A stretch of DNA of 64,000 nt from Opisthocomus hoazin (GCF_030867145.1 NC_134422.1:2448001-2512000); one strand, 5' to 3'. Shown: positions 29,074 through 42,597, counted from the first letter of the stretch. Notes: generated by a model not told the origin, from the sequence alone. Made by a program: numbers and translations.

Positions 29074-32000
29074 TTGCGCTGAAATTATGGATAGAAGAAG
29101 ACCAGAAGCCCGAGCACTGCTGCAGTTAATCCCTTGTTAAAAATGATTCTTCCGGCCCACGGAGCCCTGAACCAGGCGAGCACAACGTGGCACCATGCAG
29201 GGCAGATCCTCTTGCTGCGTGCGATGTCGGGGATGACCACCCCGTCACCACCACGCCGAGACAGGTTACCAGAAGGAAGAGCTGGTGAAAGCTGGTGGTT
29301 CTGCTCTCTGGAGGTGATGCTCCCCACTAACCCCCATCCCTCGGAGGTGAGGACCTGCCGTGGAAAGCTGCGCTTGGATCCCAGCTTACCTGCACTGCTC
29401 GCAGGCTCCTGGCCTCCTCCAGATCCCCCCAAAACCAAGGGTTTTGGAGGAACCACTGCTGCCTTCAGGAATTTAACCCTTTCCAAACATCTCGGCTCCT
29501 GGTGGCGTGGCTGGCGCTGAAGCCAGTGGGCAGTGCCGGTGGATATCTGTGGGTTGGATTTTCACTGCTGAGAGTGCTTTTTCCCCCTCTAAATTATATG
29601 AGCGCTTCCCCCATGAGTTCAGGGATTTGGCATTTCTCTCAGGCATGCTTTACATTTTCCAAACTTTCCGAATAACACATTGAGAGACTTAAGCATCTGC
29701 ACTGCCAAACCAAATGAGAGAAGAAACGACTTTGCAGGCTCATTAATGCCTGGCACTGACAGGCCTGGAGGGGCTGCGATTTTATTTACGTCGGGTAGAG
29801 ACAGGTCTTTAGGGAAGGGCAGTGTTCTTTACCTCGAGAAGAGATGTTCCTTCAGCGGTGGGGTCTTGTTTAGGTGCAAAAGGGACAGGAACTGGGAGCA
29901 CAGTCTTACATAGACACTGTTTTATCTGTCCTTCCAAAAACACTCTTAAAAACGCGGCCATAAATGCTGCTCTTGGTAGCAGCTGGAGTATTTCTCCCAC
30001 ACGTGGAGCTGTTAAGAGTTCAGCTACATCAACTATCCCCCTGCTAGCAGAGCCCCCAGGAGCAAACGAGGGTGAATCAGCTACGAAGGAGAGAAACAGA
30101 GAAGAGAACTTGAAGCTGGAAAGATTAAGAAAACCCACAAAATGACAGTATTTATAAAAACTACAGTTATCAGCCCTCCCCCTGAACTCTCCTGAAGTCA
30201 AAACCAAAGTCACTGTGTTTATCTAGTTGTTGGCTCGATGTTATTTGCAGAGCCATCCCCCTGCTCCCCGGTATGCCCAACCAACGATATTATTTCCAGA
30301 GCCACCCCCCTGCTCCCCAGTATGCCGAACCAACGCTCTCCGAGGCTACCCCAGCTGTCACAGCCTGCCCACGCCACCCACCTCCCCTCGGTCCCTCTCC
30401 CCAACCAACAAGCTCTGGCCTCCACCGCCCCAGAGTCATCCTCCCAGCCTCCACGAGAGGTGATGATTAATTGAAGCCAGCTGCTTGGCTCCCTCTCCTT
30501 CTTCCCACACCACTTTGCATCCCTGTTCAAGCACACGCGCCGGCCCGGAGCTGTGCTCGCCTTCCTTGAGCACGCAGCAGTGATGGTGCAGAAACGTGGC
30601 CAGCTTTCGTGCCACCCCTCCTCTTGGTGGGCTGGGGCTCTTTGGGTACCAGACGTTCCCAGTGGTGAGCTCGGTGTGCAATGTCATCAGCCTCCGAGCT
30701 GTGGAAGGTATTCAAAGTCTTGCTGATTTGGGGCCTGTGTTATGTTTTTAGCTTTTTTGCGTTGTGTTCTCAGTTTTTTAATGTGGGTAACCTTGAAGAG
30801 CCTCCAGACTTGCAGTACTGCTGTAGGAATCGCGTGTTGCATACTGAATCGAATATGAGATCCTCGAGAATGATTTTTTTTATCTGACCAGAACTTAGAT
30901 GTGCAGTATTCAGTCAGTTGCCTGAGCTAACTGCATGGTTGTTGGGGGTAGGCAGCCTCCTCCGAAGGGTTATTTATCTCACTGTGGAGCAGGTGATGCG
31001 CAGTGCTCTACAAATAGCATCCACAGCTCTCCTTACTGTGCGGGGTGCCTGGATAAACAACACAGATGACAAATCTTAGATACTTCTGGATTCTTGCTGT
31101 TTATTTTTAGCTAGGTCTTTTGCCTCTCCTTACCCCCGCCTGCTTTGTTGGTCAGTTGGGAATGCCGAGGAAGGCACCAAAGTGCCTCTCCTGCAAGAGC
31201 CCTTGCTTGCGAATCGTGCCCAGTGTTGCTGAAGCCAGTGTGTAAAACTGTCCTGTTCCCAGTTCCCACACAGTGTGTTTGCTGGGATTGCGGACTGGTT
31301 AGCACCTGTGCTCGCTGAGCATTCCCCCAAGCTTCCCAGTACTTAAAAGAGATAAACCAAATCCCTTGGGCATCCGACAGGTCTCTTGGGCAAGTATTCC
31401 AGGTGCACAAGCATAGGTGAGGGGTGATTTAGCTTCCTGAGCATTTCAGGTGCCTGGAGCCTGCAGTTGCCCTGGTGTCTGATACAGACCTTCCCAGTCA
31501 GGTGTGTGTGGTCCTGACTGGTTTGCTCAGCAAAGAGTACAGCACGCTGAGAGTGCCACCAAGCTAGAATATTAAAAATGAGCAGCCTTGCGAGTGAGCT
31601 GCGCTTGGTTTGCTCAGCACCTCAGCCTGAGCCCATCAACCCTTGAGTTCTTATCTTCATGTCGACTGACCTTTATGCTGGCTCTGTATCAGCCAGTCCC
31701 AAGGGACATCCGTCACCCCTCCCAGGCTTCGCACAAACACAAACAAAAGTGTGTAAATACCTGAGTCACGGTGTTGTCTCACGATTTCTATGGATGCTTG
31801 CATAAAGCTGAGCTCTACAGACTACAGGTGCACTAAAGAGTTAAAGCTCCGCATTCTTCCCCAGGGGAGAGCCTATTGCAACTTGTAAACACTTGCTGTC
31901 TATTTCCAGGTGGTAATTAAAACAGCTTCCCCCCCCCAAGTCAGTATTGCATCAAGAGGCTGACAATTTCCTGGAGAAAACAGCTGTGTTTCCACTAATG

Positions 32001-32753
32001 AGCCTCGAGAGCCGCACAAGGCGAGGCCGTGCGCAGTTGTAGCGGCAGCTCCGGCGTGTGAGCCCCGAAGACCCTTTGATAATTCTTACAGGTATTTCTC
32101 GGAGGTTTTTTGTTTCTCCTTCTGTTATTAAGCCAGCTTGCGAAAGTCTGCTCATCATGCTGTGAAGTTTTTCCTTTTCATTCTTTACTGTGGGCTGTTG
32201 CTAACTGGATCAGGTAAGAGTGTGACATGGAGTGGGCTCTGCCAGGAGAGGGCAAATCGGGGCAAGCTAACCAAAGCAGGGAGGGGAAAAGCACAGGGCG
32301 GTGTGTTTCTGAGTTTCTGGAATAACCACATTTTTATATCATGCAGTTCAATGAAACATATATATTTTTTTTTTCACAGGATGAATGGATTGTTGCAAGT
32401 CTGGAGCAGGCAGTCTGAGAAAGGGTTTCATTCCCTTCACGTGTCACGTTGAGGTTTTCACAAATTACTTTGCCGATAACTGATGCTCTTTAACAGGGAA
32501 GCTGGGCAAAATAAAGCAGAATTGTCAAATATTGCTGCTAAGTGGCCTTTGCAGATTCTTTGCAACATGCAAGCCTGACAACAGCTAAAAGTTTACAGAT
32601 AAAATTATGATGTTCATTTATCTTAATGGTTGCGTTGGTGAGAAGATACTAGTAGTCCTGCTATAGGGCTACATAAACCTGGTTTGCATGTCTGAATGTA
32701 ATGTTACTGACAGATAGCTGAATTATGTTCTGCACTGAATTTATACTCAAATT
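29074..32753. other. noncoding, no gene recognised
   Basis: About 3.7 kb. It contains a two-copy tandem repeat at 30241-30338. Short ORFs on both strands, such as 29085-29486 and 29809-30213, have no domain or splice support. Confidence 0.5.
30241..30338. repeat. 49-bp tandem duplication
   Basis: Two adjacent copies beginning TTATTTGCAGAGCCATCCCC and TTATTTCCAGAGCCACCCCC, each with CTGCTCCCC and an ACCAACG end, about 90% alike. Confidence 0.85.
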
Positions 32754-33345
32754 CACAGGATGGTCGGGGTTGGCAGGGCCCTCTGTGGGTCACCCAGCCC
32801 AACCCCCTGCCCAAGCAGGGTCACCCAGAGCAGGGGGCACAGCACCGCGGCCAGGCGGGGCTGGAATATCTCCAGAGAAGGAGACTCCACAGCCTCCCTG
32901 GGCAGCCTGGGCCAGGGCTCCGTCACCCTCAGAGGGAAGAAGTTCTTCCTCGGCTTCAGCTGGAGCTTCCTCTGCTTCAGTTTGTGCCCGTTGCCCCTTG
33001 TCCTGTCGCTGGGCACCACTGGAAAGAGTCTGGCCCCGTCCTCCTGACTCCCACCCTGCAGATATTTAGAGGCATTTCTAAGGTCCCCTCTCAGCCTTCT
33101 CCAGGCTGAACAAGCCCAGCTCCCTCAGCCTTTCCTCGTAGGAGAGATGCTCCAGTCCCTTCATCATCCTCGTAGCCCTGTGCTGGACTCTCTCCAGTAG
33201 CTCCTCATCTTTCTTGAACTGGGGAGCCCAGCACTGGACACAGCACTGCAGATGGGGCCTCACTCAGGCAGTGTAGAGGGGAAGGAGAACCTCCCTTGAC
33301 CTGCTGCCCACACTCCTCCTAATGCACCCCAGGATCCCATTTGTG
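32754..33345 (-). mobile_element. CR1, 5'-truncated
   Basis: The minus-strand frames encode [20 protein letters not shown] and [21 protein letters not shown] short deletion removes the 'RRLR' codons, since the LEK codons run directly into AERGP. It ends near 33345 in the 'GILGCIR' codons. Confidence 0.92.
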
Positions 33346-35849
33346 GTGTTGTATGCATAGGCAATACATGTAGGCACGGAGCATGGTGACTGCAGCAGAT
33401 TAGGAGCTGAAGTCCCTGCTTCCTGACTCTAGACTGCTGCTGAGGTCAGCCCGAGTTTCCTACCACCTTGGATGGTGACTGGATGGAGCTGGGACTTCAC
33501 CCTCTGTCTCGGGATGTGTGGGTTTCAGTGGGCACCCAGGGCAGCCCATGAGGCCACGTGGGGCTGTATCAAATGCTGGGAAAAATGCTAGATTGATTAG
33601 AAAAAGGTCTCCCCGTCTCATGGGCCAGCAGCTTGCTGCCAGCTTGCAGCAGTCCAGGCTGTGCAGTGACGGGGTGCATCTCCTAGGAGTGGCAGGGAAG
33701 CAGCCGGCTTTTCCAAAACAAGGTCTTCTGTGAGTCCTCAGGGCTTGGTTGTGTTCAGGCAAGCGGGGTGACTCTCCTGCTTTCATTTTTCTCTGACGTG
33801 GATTGACTCGGCACCTCCACCAGTACCTCCCTCGCTCACCTGGGAGACTTCTCTCAAAATCGTCTTCGTCACCTCTGTTTCTTGGTCCATTTATCTGTAG
33901 TTTCCCACTACTCTGCTTTCCCGCTGCCTCCACGCCAGAGGAGCCAAACCCCCTCAGCTCAAGCAGATCTGTTGCCTAGGGGAGGTTCGGGAGAGGCTGA
34001 GGTCTGCTGCCCTGCGTGTCCCGGGTTGGGTGGAGATACGAGCCCCAACTGCCTGCTCGTGGTGGATCTGCAGAGGCACCCAGTGATGGCAGTTTTCATA
34101 TTAACCACTCCTAGTGTGGGCAGCACTCGTAAGGCACGCGCTGAGGCTGTGCTCCATACCAGGACCGGTTCACTGCTGCTCAGCAAACCAGCCGTACGTG
34201 CTCCATGTATTAACACATTTCCACAGACTACCAAAGGGAGGACTCTCTTCATCTGGGCAAGATGCAACCACAGCTGAATAGATGAGTCCTGCTTTTGGCC
34301 CCTGTGGGAAAGCCTGGCAGAGAAAGCTTGTACTCGCTGTGTTATAAGTGAGTATTTTTGCTGTCTAGACAGAAGCCTTCAATCTCCAGGGCCATCAGTC
34401 TGTACCCCTGACAAAGACTGAATGAAAGGCAAAACATAATTACTTACATATTACTCCATCTGACATCTTAAATGTTAAGACATCTATCTAGGCTAAAATC
34501 ATTCATATAAATGTGTTTGTGGCACCTTAGGCTTAGGAAATTTTGAATAGATGAAGCGATAATGTTCTTCGGTTCATTTGGGCTCCTGGTATAATATGAT
34601 CTGGTTTTCCTCAGATGCAGGGGTTTGCTACAGCCTTATGCTGCGAAATTTTGGTCCCACCTGCCATGAACTTTATAGCATTTCTCTTTGCCTCTGGAGA
34701 TATTTTCCATGATATTCCAGCGCATGAACGTGAAATCTGAGGCAACGCATCCGTTTTCTGAAAAGTAAGCATTATGCAAAATAAGTATAAATGTCATGTG
34801 TTTTCATAACTGTCAAAGTATTGTAATTTCTTTGTTATTTTATGGGTTGAAAAATTCAGGCAAAGAGGTCAAATGCTCGCCTGAGGCTACCCATTCAACA
34901 GCAGAATAAAAATTGATAATAACACACTAAGGTCAGGCCAGAGAAATATTAACACTTTGTCAGCCTCCAGCATTCAGGAAGCACGGGACACGAGACCCCA
35001 CGCCATGTTTAGATTCCTAAAACCCTCCATGTCGAGCTCGCTGCCTTTTGAAGGTGTGTATTTCCCTTTAGCTGAAAAGCAGATGAAAAAGCCTGAAAAT
35101 GAAAAGAATTGAAAATCATGACAGTAACAACTGCTGAGAATCTCGTGTATTTTCAGGTGTCAAAGCTGGTGCCTTAAGAAAGAGTGGAGGATATATTGTG
35201 GCTCGTGGTCACATTGTGAGACCCAGAAAACCGCGTTACGCTGGTGTTGAAGCTGGCTGAGCATGAGCGGGGACATTTGGGGACAAACTCACCAGGTGCT
35301 GTGGATTTGCACGTTCACATTCGGACTTTTCCTGATCCTCTGTGAGTAGCCAGCTCGGTGCTTTTGCAGCTTATGCTTTGGGTGGTTCACGGAGCTGGAA
35401 AATATTTTATGAAAATTGTATAAATTGAAAAGAGCTGAAGAATTTTGAAAACTTCTCCCTAGCCAAAGAAGTAAAACTGGCTTAGGAAACAAGACATGTT
35501 TTTGTTTAGGGAAAGGAACTGCTGTGTCTCACGTGGTTCCTTGTGAAAATGTGTGTTTATGCTTTATATGCCATTCCCCAAACCTGCGTGTTTTGTAGCC
35601 AAATCACAGAGCATGTCAGTTTATTTTGTGTTAAAAATGGTATTTGTGCAGTTCTTTGCCTGAAAAAGGAATTAACTCAAAAATGGAAAACAGGGGAACT
35701 GAATATAAGCAAATGGAGGTATGAAAACTTCGGGATGTGGGAATATTTGGAAGTATTTTACTACCCACTGGTACTTTATGCGAGCTACACATCAAACCTG
35801 CGCCATTTAAATTACCTCTGTAGCTGCTGGCAGTTCTGTGGTGCCTTGC
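33346..35849. other. noncoding, no gene recognised
   Basis: About 2.5 kb. ORFs at 33460-33933 (-) and 33882-34277 (+) are compositional. 34,400-35,100 is AT-rich and unremarkable, apart from a weak MIR-like stretch near 34,850-34,920. Confidence 0.45.
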
Positions 35850-36163
35850 GCCCGTGGAGGGTGGGTGTCAGGAGGATGGGGCCAAGCTCTTCCCAGTGGT
35901 GCCCAGCGACAGGACAAGGGGCAACGGGCACAAACTGGAGCAGAGGAAGCTCCAGCTGAACCCGAGGAAGAACTTCTTCCCTCTGAGGGTGCCGGAGCCC
36001 TGGCCCAGGCTGCCCAGGGAGGCTGTGGAGTCTCCTTCTCTGGAGATATTCCAGCCCCGCCTGGCCGCGGTGCTGTGCCCCCTGCTCTGGGTGACCCTGC
36101 TTGGGCAGGGGGTTGGGCTGGGTGACCCACAGAGGGCCCTGCCAACCCCTGCCATTCTGTGAG
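35850..36163 (+). mobile_element. CR1 3' fragment, GC-rich tail subfamily
   Basis: Starts in GGGTGGGTGTCAGGAGGATG and runs through [20 protein letters not shown] to CCATTCTGTGA. One open frame (35854-36162), about 310 bp. Confidence 0.92.
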
Positions 36164-36751
36164 GCTGCGCAGAGCTCGTTACATCAGCCTCTCGTACCGC
36201 TGAATCCGGGGGGTTTGCTCACCTTCCAGGCAGCGCCCATAAGGGCTGGCCCATGTGCTGAGACCCCCTGGCATTTTGGGGTGAGTGGCTGGAGCCCCGG
36301 GGTCCCACAGCATCACAACTCTGGTTACGGGGCCCTTTTTTAAACCTGGATTTGGGCCGTTGCTGGCCTGGTGAACGGGACGTGGAGGTTAAGAGGTTGT
36401 AAAGGGGACCTGCCATGGGCGGGGGCGAGGGGTTGTACATCTGTCTGGGGATTTATGCTTGAACTGCGTCGCAGGGTCTGTAGCGATACTGGGGAAGTCA
36501 GGGATGACCCATCTCGGTTCTGTAATGCTGTTTGAAAAACTGTTCTTTTGATTAATTAGATGGCAGCTAATGTTGTAACCCACAGGCTCTGACTCTTGGC
36601 CCCTTCCCGGCTGGGGATGATGGTGCTGTAGGACTTTGCGGGTGGGAGGCAGGAGGACGGATACCTCCGGGACACAGTGTCCTCTGGGTATCATTCCCGG
36701 TGCCCTTCTAGCATGACATCCCAGGGCTTCGGGACCCCCTACACACAGCTT
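36164..36751. other. noncoding spacer between CR1 copies
   Basis: About 590 bp; nothing recognised. Confidence 0.5.
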
Positions 36752-37190
36752 TCACAGAATCACAGAATAGTAGGGGTTGGAAGGAACCTCTGTGGGTCAT
36801 CTAGTCCAACCCTCCTGCCGAAGCAGGGTCACCTACAGCAGGCTGCACAGCACCGCGTCCAGGCGGGTCTTGAATATCTCCAGAGAAGGAGACTCCACAG
36901 CCTCCCTGGGCAGCCTGGGCCAGGGCTCCGTCACCCTCAGAGGGAAGAAGTTCTTCCTCATGTTCAGACGGAACTTCCTGTGCCTCAGTTTGTGCCCGTT
37001 GCCCCTTGTCCTGTCGCTGGGCACCACTGAAAAGAGTCTGGCCCCATCCTCCTGCCCCCACCCTGCAGATATTTAGAGGCATTTCTAAGGTCCCCTCTCA
37101 GCCTTCTCTTCTCCAGGCTGAACAAGCCCAGCTCCCTCAGCCTCTCCTCGTAGGGGAGATGATCCAGTCCCCTCCTCATCCTTGTAGCTT
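36752..37190 (-). mobile_element. CR1, 5'-truncated
   Basis: CACAGAATCACAGAATAGTA at the 3' end. Codons for [20 protein letters not shown] and [20 protein letters not shown] on the minus strand, breaking near 37190. Confidence 0.92.
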
Positions 37191-39347
37191 TACAGAGCCC
37201 GGTGATAGTGAGCTCATGTATAAAGCCAAGAAATGTTTTGTTGGGTTTTTTTTCCATCGAGAAGAGCTAGAGAACAACGTTAATAGCACTTCCCAGGCTT
37301 GTTAGCTTCTTTCTTTCATCTCTGGCAATAAGCAGCTCATTAAACAAATCAAAGCAGGCTTTATGAGACTGCCTTCATCCCATCAGCTGCACTTCACCCA
37401 GATGTGCCCGGCGTGTCCCCGCCAAGGCGCTCCCGACACCCCGCCGACAACGGGGCTGGCACGGGGAGCAGGACCGCAGGCTTTGTGCCTGTGACTGCGC
37501 ACTTCAGCCGAACAACTTCAGGAGCGGGGTTGCCAGCAGGCCCCGTGGTTACGCTCGGGTACAACCAGCTTGCCTGTTTTTCCTCTATTTGTCAGGATAT
37601 ATCTGTTTTGAGTGCTTGCACTGCTGACGAGGGGGGTTAGTGGTTTACAAGGGCCCTCCTCATCGGGGCGAGAGCTGCGTGAAGCGTGGAAGGGGTCCCT
37701 GGCAGCAGCAGTGCGGGAAAGCCCGTCTTGCTGTTCCCCGTTTCGAGGTACCCTTAGCCCGTACAGGGCGCGCTGGTCCGTGGGTAATCTTCTACGCCGT
37801 ATGTTCTGCGGCACGTGCTGCAACAGAGGGGCACGAAAGGGCGCGTTTCTATTGCAACTGGTTTGTTTTTATTGTTCTTTAAGGTTATTTTTGAGCCTTT
37901 TTGTCTAATAACGCATTTATATTTTCCTCTGCGGTGCTTACCTTTAGAGTCGAAGCTGTTAACCGCAGCCAGATATTTGGCAGCCATGCACCGCTTCATA
38001 CTCGCACAAAGACCGTTAATGTTCACCCGGAGATCGTTACCGCGTTAATGAATCGCGGGACGCGGACGCTCGGGTAAGCACAGCCTCAGCTCTGCCATAA
38101 GGTGGGAACCCACATTTTCCAGAAGGCTCTACAAGTTACGGGTGCCGCTTGCTAATGCCAGCGCGTGGCTGACCCCAGCGCACGTGGCGAGTGGTGGCAT
38201 CTGAGGGGTTTTAGCTTGTGGCACCTACACCGATAACGCTCTACGGTCACCCGTCGGACTCCTGCAGGAATACGCCCGGCTGTATTAGAGGAGCGAGGAG
38301 CAGCCCCGCGACGTTACGCCCGTCAGCCGTTACGGGGCTGGGATTCCCAGGGAAGAAGCGCGGAGGGTAGATGCCATAGCACCCTGCTGGTGTACGAAAC
38401 CATGGCAAGACTGTCTGAAGCATTTCTAGGCTGTTTCATTTGGCCTAAAGTTTTTACAGGCATTTTTCCTTCAGCTATTTTTGTATATTTATTTTAATGT
38501 GGATTTTAATAGACTAGTTTAAGTGAGATTTTTGTCCCTCCCTGCAATTGCCCCTTAAAGGCAGCCTTGTGATGTACTGTTAGACATTTCTCGCTTAAAA
38601 AGCCTCAGGTAGAAAATAGCTTGCCTTGCCAGAGCATCAGACCACTTGTCTGGCCCTCTTTTTTTAGCCTTTATAATCAAGCTAAAATGCTCAGACAAAG
38701 ACAGGGGCCCTGGCTTGTGCCAGCGGCGAGGGGGACTTGATGCTTCGTTTTAGCGGGAGCCTGCAGGTTCCCTCTGCTTAATCACAGCAGAGCCGTTAAG
38801 ATGCTGAAGTCGACTAATTGTCACTATTAAAGGGAGAACAAGAAAGCTCAGGCAGCTAATACGGGAGATGTTATCTGACTTCTGCAGAGGAACTCTTTTT
38901 TTTTTTTTTTTTTTTAAGGCTACCTTCAAGAACTTAGTGAGCCCATTTAATTTCAAAGTTAACGACTTTCCACCATACCTAATTCTACCATTTCCTAGTA
39001 CATTAGCTGCATGATCTCCAGATTGCTAGAAAGATGTCGTCAGGTACCAGACTGAATGTCAGACATAAAAGCTTAAGAAGTGACATGCTTTACATTTTTG
39101 GTGCAATCGAATATAAAAGCTTCCACTCAGTTAAAATTACCAGAGGTAATTTCAACACAGCTGTCAAGTCTTTTTCCTAGAAATGGGAGTTTTTCCTAAT
39201 GTGCTTTTACTGAGATTGAGAGAAGTAATTTCTGATGTAATTTCTTTGTATGCATGTATTATCGGAGAGAGGTGAAGCTTGACACTTTTCTGGGAAGGTA
39301 TTTCTTGGGCTGTGCTTAGCAGCACGCTGCTGGAGATGGTCCCCGGT
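37191..39347. other. noncoding, CpG-rich 37.4-38.4 kb
   Basis: CpG-rich stretches run through 37,390-38,400 with a donor-like CTCGG|GTAAGC near 38,071. A poly-T run of about 20 is at 38,897-38,916. No coding exon was recognised. Confidence 0.4.
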
Positions 39348-39959
39348 TCAGACTGGGGTAGATTGAAGGCTCCTGGCCAGGTCTGAACATTTGGGGCTGA
39401 GAGCTGAGGCCACCTGGGCCATGACGAAGCCGGTAAATTCTGTTAAATGCTGGAAGATCTCTTTTTCACTGCAGAGGTGTGACAGCAAGGAGCTGAAATC
39501 CCTGTAAGGGTCCCTCCGAGCCCCAAATTTCATTTCATACCTGATAACAGATGCTTCATCATCTCCAAATGTTTGTCTCACTCTTGTAAAGAAGGCACGG
39601 GGTGAAACTTTGTTTTTTTTGAGTAGTTTTGGCTCCAAGGAACCTCCGTTTGGACTGCCCTGTCCCAAAGGCTTGGAGGGGACAGGGAGCTGGTGGCTGG
39701 AGGTGAGTGTTGGGGAGGGCTGGCACAACGCTGCAGACAGCTCTTGAACCCCTAGACCTTGCAGGGGGTTTGGGGCAAGGCTCCCTCCTCTCCTCAGCAC
39801 TGGCTTGGCAGCACAAGCTGATCCAGGAATGAAGGAGGGGGAAAGGGGAGAAAGATGATCCAGGGGGTCCCTGCGTTTGTACTCGGGGTGGTGCGTGTGG
39901 CCCAGGCCCCCTTCCCAGGGCGTCAGTGTCTTTGCATGCTGTGAGGAACCACCATGCAA
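39348..39959 (-). CDS. unidentified ORF, 203 codons, possible helical domain
   Basis: An open minus-strand frame in a region otherwise lacking genes and not made of CR1. The first 120 residues are low-complexity Pro/Ser/Gly. The last 80 look protein-like: SPRAFFTRVRQTFGDDEASV, DPYRDFSSLLSHLCSEKEIF and QHLTEFTGFVMAQ. The F-x-x-V-x-x-x-F-G-D-x-E ... F-x-x-L-x-x-L ... L-x-x-F-x-x-F-V spacing recalls the harmonin-N-like helical domains at the C-terminus of RTEL1. This is a weak resemblance by eye. It could be an exon of an unrecognised gene, a retrocopy fragment or chance. The start shown is simply the longest frame. Confidence 0.3.
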   Translation of the reverse strand: MHGGSSQHAKTLTPWEGGLGHTHHPEYKRRDPLDHLSPLSPSFIPGSACAAKPVLRRGGSLAPNPLQGLGVQELSAALCQPSPTLTSSHQLPVPSKPLGQGSPNGGSLEPKLLKKNKVSPRAFFTRVRQTFGDDEASVIRYEMKFGARRDPYRDFSSLLSHLCSEKEIFQHLTEFTGFVMAQVASALSPKCSDLARSLQSTPV

Positions 39960-41941
39960 TGTGACGTGAGGTATCTGGAGGCTGTGGAGGGAGCCTTAGG
40001 GAGAGGGGACAACTACTCCGATGAGGGCTGAGACCTCCATAGGCACATCTAGGGCAGCGTGTAGCCCGCGGGAGCCGTTGAGATGAGGGATCTGGACGCA
40101 GCATCTGCACAGGCCACTTTGTGCTCTGCAGCTTTCCAGAGCCGGCTGATCCCTCTGCCTGGCCGTCGTTGAAGGTTTCTGTGGCGATGTGTCCCAAGAA
40201 CTTGTATTCCAGCTCAGTTGTGACATAGATGTATTGCTCTAATTGGCAAAGTATCTGCTTAACAATTAATAATACACTCGTTCACCCATCTTCTAATTCC
40301 TTCCAAAGCGCCGATGCTGACATTCATTATTTTTTTTCTTCAAACAGTAATCAGGCCATGCAGTTTTCCCAATTTGACAGGGAACTTGGCAATCTAGGTA
40401 ATCATATCTTTCATCGGATTATTCCTAATTTTCCCTGTCCTGTTGCTTCCCCTTGCAATCGGGTTGGCAGTGATGGGAACTGTCCTTTCTCAGCCACGCG
40501 GGAGGACACTCGGGTGCTGCTCCTCTGCTCAGGGCTATATTTCACCCGCAATTTCTAAACCCTTCATCTGACCCAGGGTCTGCAGGAGGGACTCTTGCCT
40601 CCTCCTCCAAAAGCTTCCTCATCTATGCCTTATTTAAATGGTGCTTTTCCAGGGCTTCCTTAACCATTGCCTCCGCTCCTGCAGCCAACACGCTGTGAGC
40701 TTGCAGCTCGGCACAACCCGCGCGCGCCGCAGGGACCGTTTTACTGCCTGGCTGAGCCCATCACCAATAGCTGGGATGAAATCATTCTGCTTTTTATTTC
40801 ATCATTACAAGCCCATAACCAGCTCTTAGGGGCAAATGGAGTATTTTTCTCAAAATAGTTGTAAATGTTAGAGGAATGTACTTTAAAAGCGAGAGAGAAG
40901 AGTGAAAAAGCACAAACCCAGGCCCCTGTCGCAGGACAGGTCCTACCCCAGTGCTGCACCTTGTTCCCTTTATGAGGCCCCTGAACAAAACAAGTAGAGC
41001 AGAAAACTCTTAAAAATACAATGTTTATGCACTATTGGGAGCCAGAAAGTCTGAGGGCTCTGGTGTGCTTCCAGCTTTAAGTGCACAAGATACCCACACG
41101 ACCTTGATTTTCCTTGGTTTTCTCGGTCAAAGGGACTTTCACAAGAAAAGCAGAGGCACGTTTGATAAGGTTTTGTTAAACCCAGCATTTGCAGGAGGCA
41201 GAAAAAAATTGTATGGAAGCCTTTCTGCTGAGGGCAAGCTCTTGCCTCCAGCCATCGCAAGAAGGACCTGCTGGGCCCGTGCCTTCCCGAAGGGCAGCCA
41301 TTCCCTGCCAGGCGAGCCGGCAGCCCAGGGCAGCGTCTCCCGCTGACTGCGGTGTGCAGCCATCTCGGCTGTGCGATGGAGGTTGCTCTCCCATGACGTT
41401 TATCTTCTGCTTTGCTATCTCTTCTGTTCTTCATCGCTGTTGGCTTCCAGCTCTCACACGCTGTAAGAAGCTATAGGAAACCAAGACTATAACCTGCTCC
41501 ACTTCATCTACGGTTTGACTTCCAAAGAGCCACCCAAGACTGCTGAGCTAAGATGATTTCATTTTCACAGCCCTGCTTGTTCCAAGAAATCCATGAATTT
41601 TTCTTCATGAAGTTGAGAAGATGCTTGAGGTTCAGCTGTGGATGTGCTCGGGGACAGAGAAGCATTTGTGGGCTTCGGTGGTCTCTGGGGAGAGGCCAGG
41701 AGAGGACCTGTCGGCAGGGTGAGGTCTTGAGGCCCTGCTGTTCCTCCCCGAAGGAAAGGGGGAAAACGTGAGATTTTTCAGAAACTGGGTGAGTTTTGGA
41801 TGGTGGCCCTGGTGTGGGCCTCCCATGTCTTGGCCTCTAACATTCTGTCTGCCCCTCACTTCCTCTGGGCCACCATATCTCCACGGACCTCTCCCTCTCA
41901 CTGTTTTGGCCGCTACGTTTACCTGGGCATCCCATATATTT
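39960..41941. other. noncoding, no gene recognised
   Basis: About 2 kb. 40,230-40,480 is AT-rich with TAATTA-type motifs (ACAATTAATAATACAC) and could be a conserved noncoding element. Other ORFs are unsupported. Confidence 0.4.
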
Positions 41942-42135
41942 TCACAGAATCACAGAATCACAGAATGGTCGGGGTTGGCAGGGCCCTCTGTGGGTCCCCC
42001 AGCCCAACCCCCTGCCCAAGCAGGGTCACCCAGAGCAGGCTGCACAGCACCGCGGCCAGGCGGGGCTGGAATATCTCCAGAGAAGGAGACTCCACAGCCT
42101 CCCTGGGCAGCCTGGGCCAGGGCTCCGGCACCCTG
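41942..42135 (-). mobile_element. CR1 3' fragment, GC-rich tail subfamily
   Basis: CACAGAATCACAGAATCACA, then GGTCGGGGTTGGCAGGGCCC and on to GGGCCAGGGCTCCGGCACCC, ending abruptly. About 195 bp. Confidence 0.92.
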
Positions 42136-42597
42136 GAAGTCAGATCTGCAGGTCTCAGGAGTGCGCAGTTGAGGCTTCACTAATATTTTTTTCTTCCCCC
42201 CAGGTAAATCATTATTTAAGAAGACCAGAAAGATACAAATAACATAGCTTTAAAATTTTGAGGAAAACAAGTATTCACGCAAGAAAAAAGAGGGAGGGAA
42301 GAGGATGGGAAGGAGAATGTCTCTAGGGTCGTGCTTTATCACTCCCCATGTCTAATGGCGTCTGCCCAGTGAGCGATGGAGCCGGCAGTGGAAGAGCTGC
42401 TCGGAAAGCCCTCACCTCGAGGGGAGAGGCTCATGTGCTGGGGCCAAGGCTCCCACTCCTGCCCACATGAAAAGCAGGGGCAGGGGCAGGGGCAAAAGGC
42501 ATCATAGGATTTCGGTTTTGATCTCACCAGCAATCCTTTGAGCTGAATGTAATAATAAGGGAACCGAGTACCAGTGTCTTTGTGATAGAAGGATATT

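Noticed and set aside
34850-34920. MIR-like SINE stretch (AGGTCAAATGCTCGCCTGAG)
   Set aside because: Resemblance to the MIR core is short and diverged; needs a repeat-library comparison to claim.
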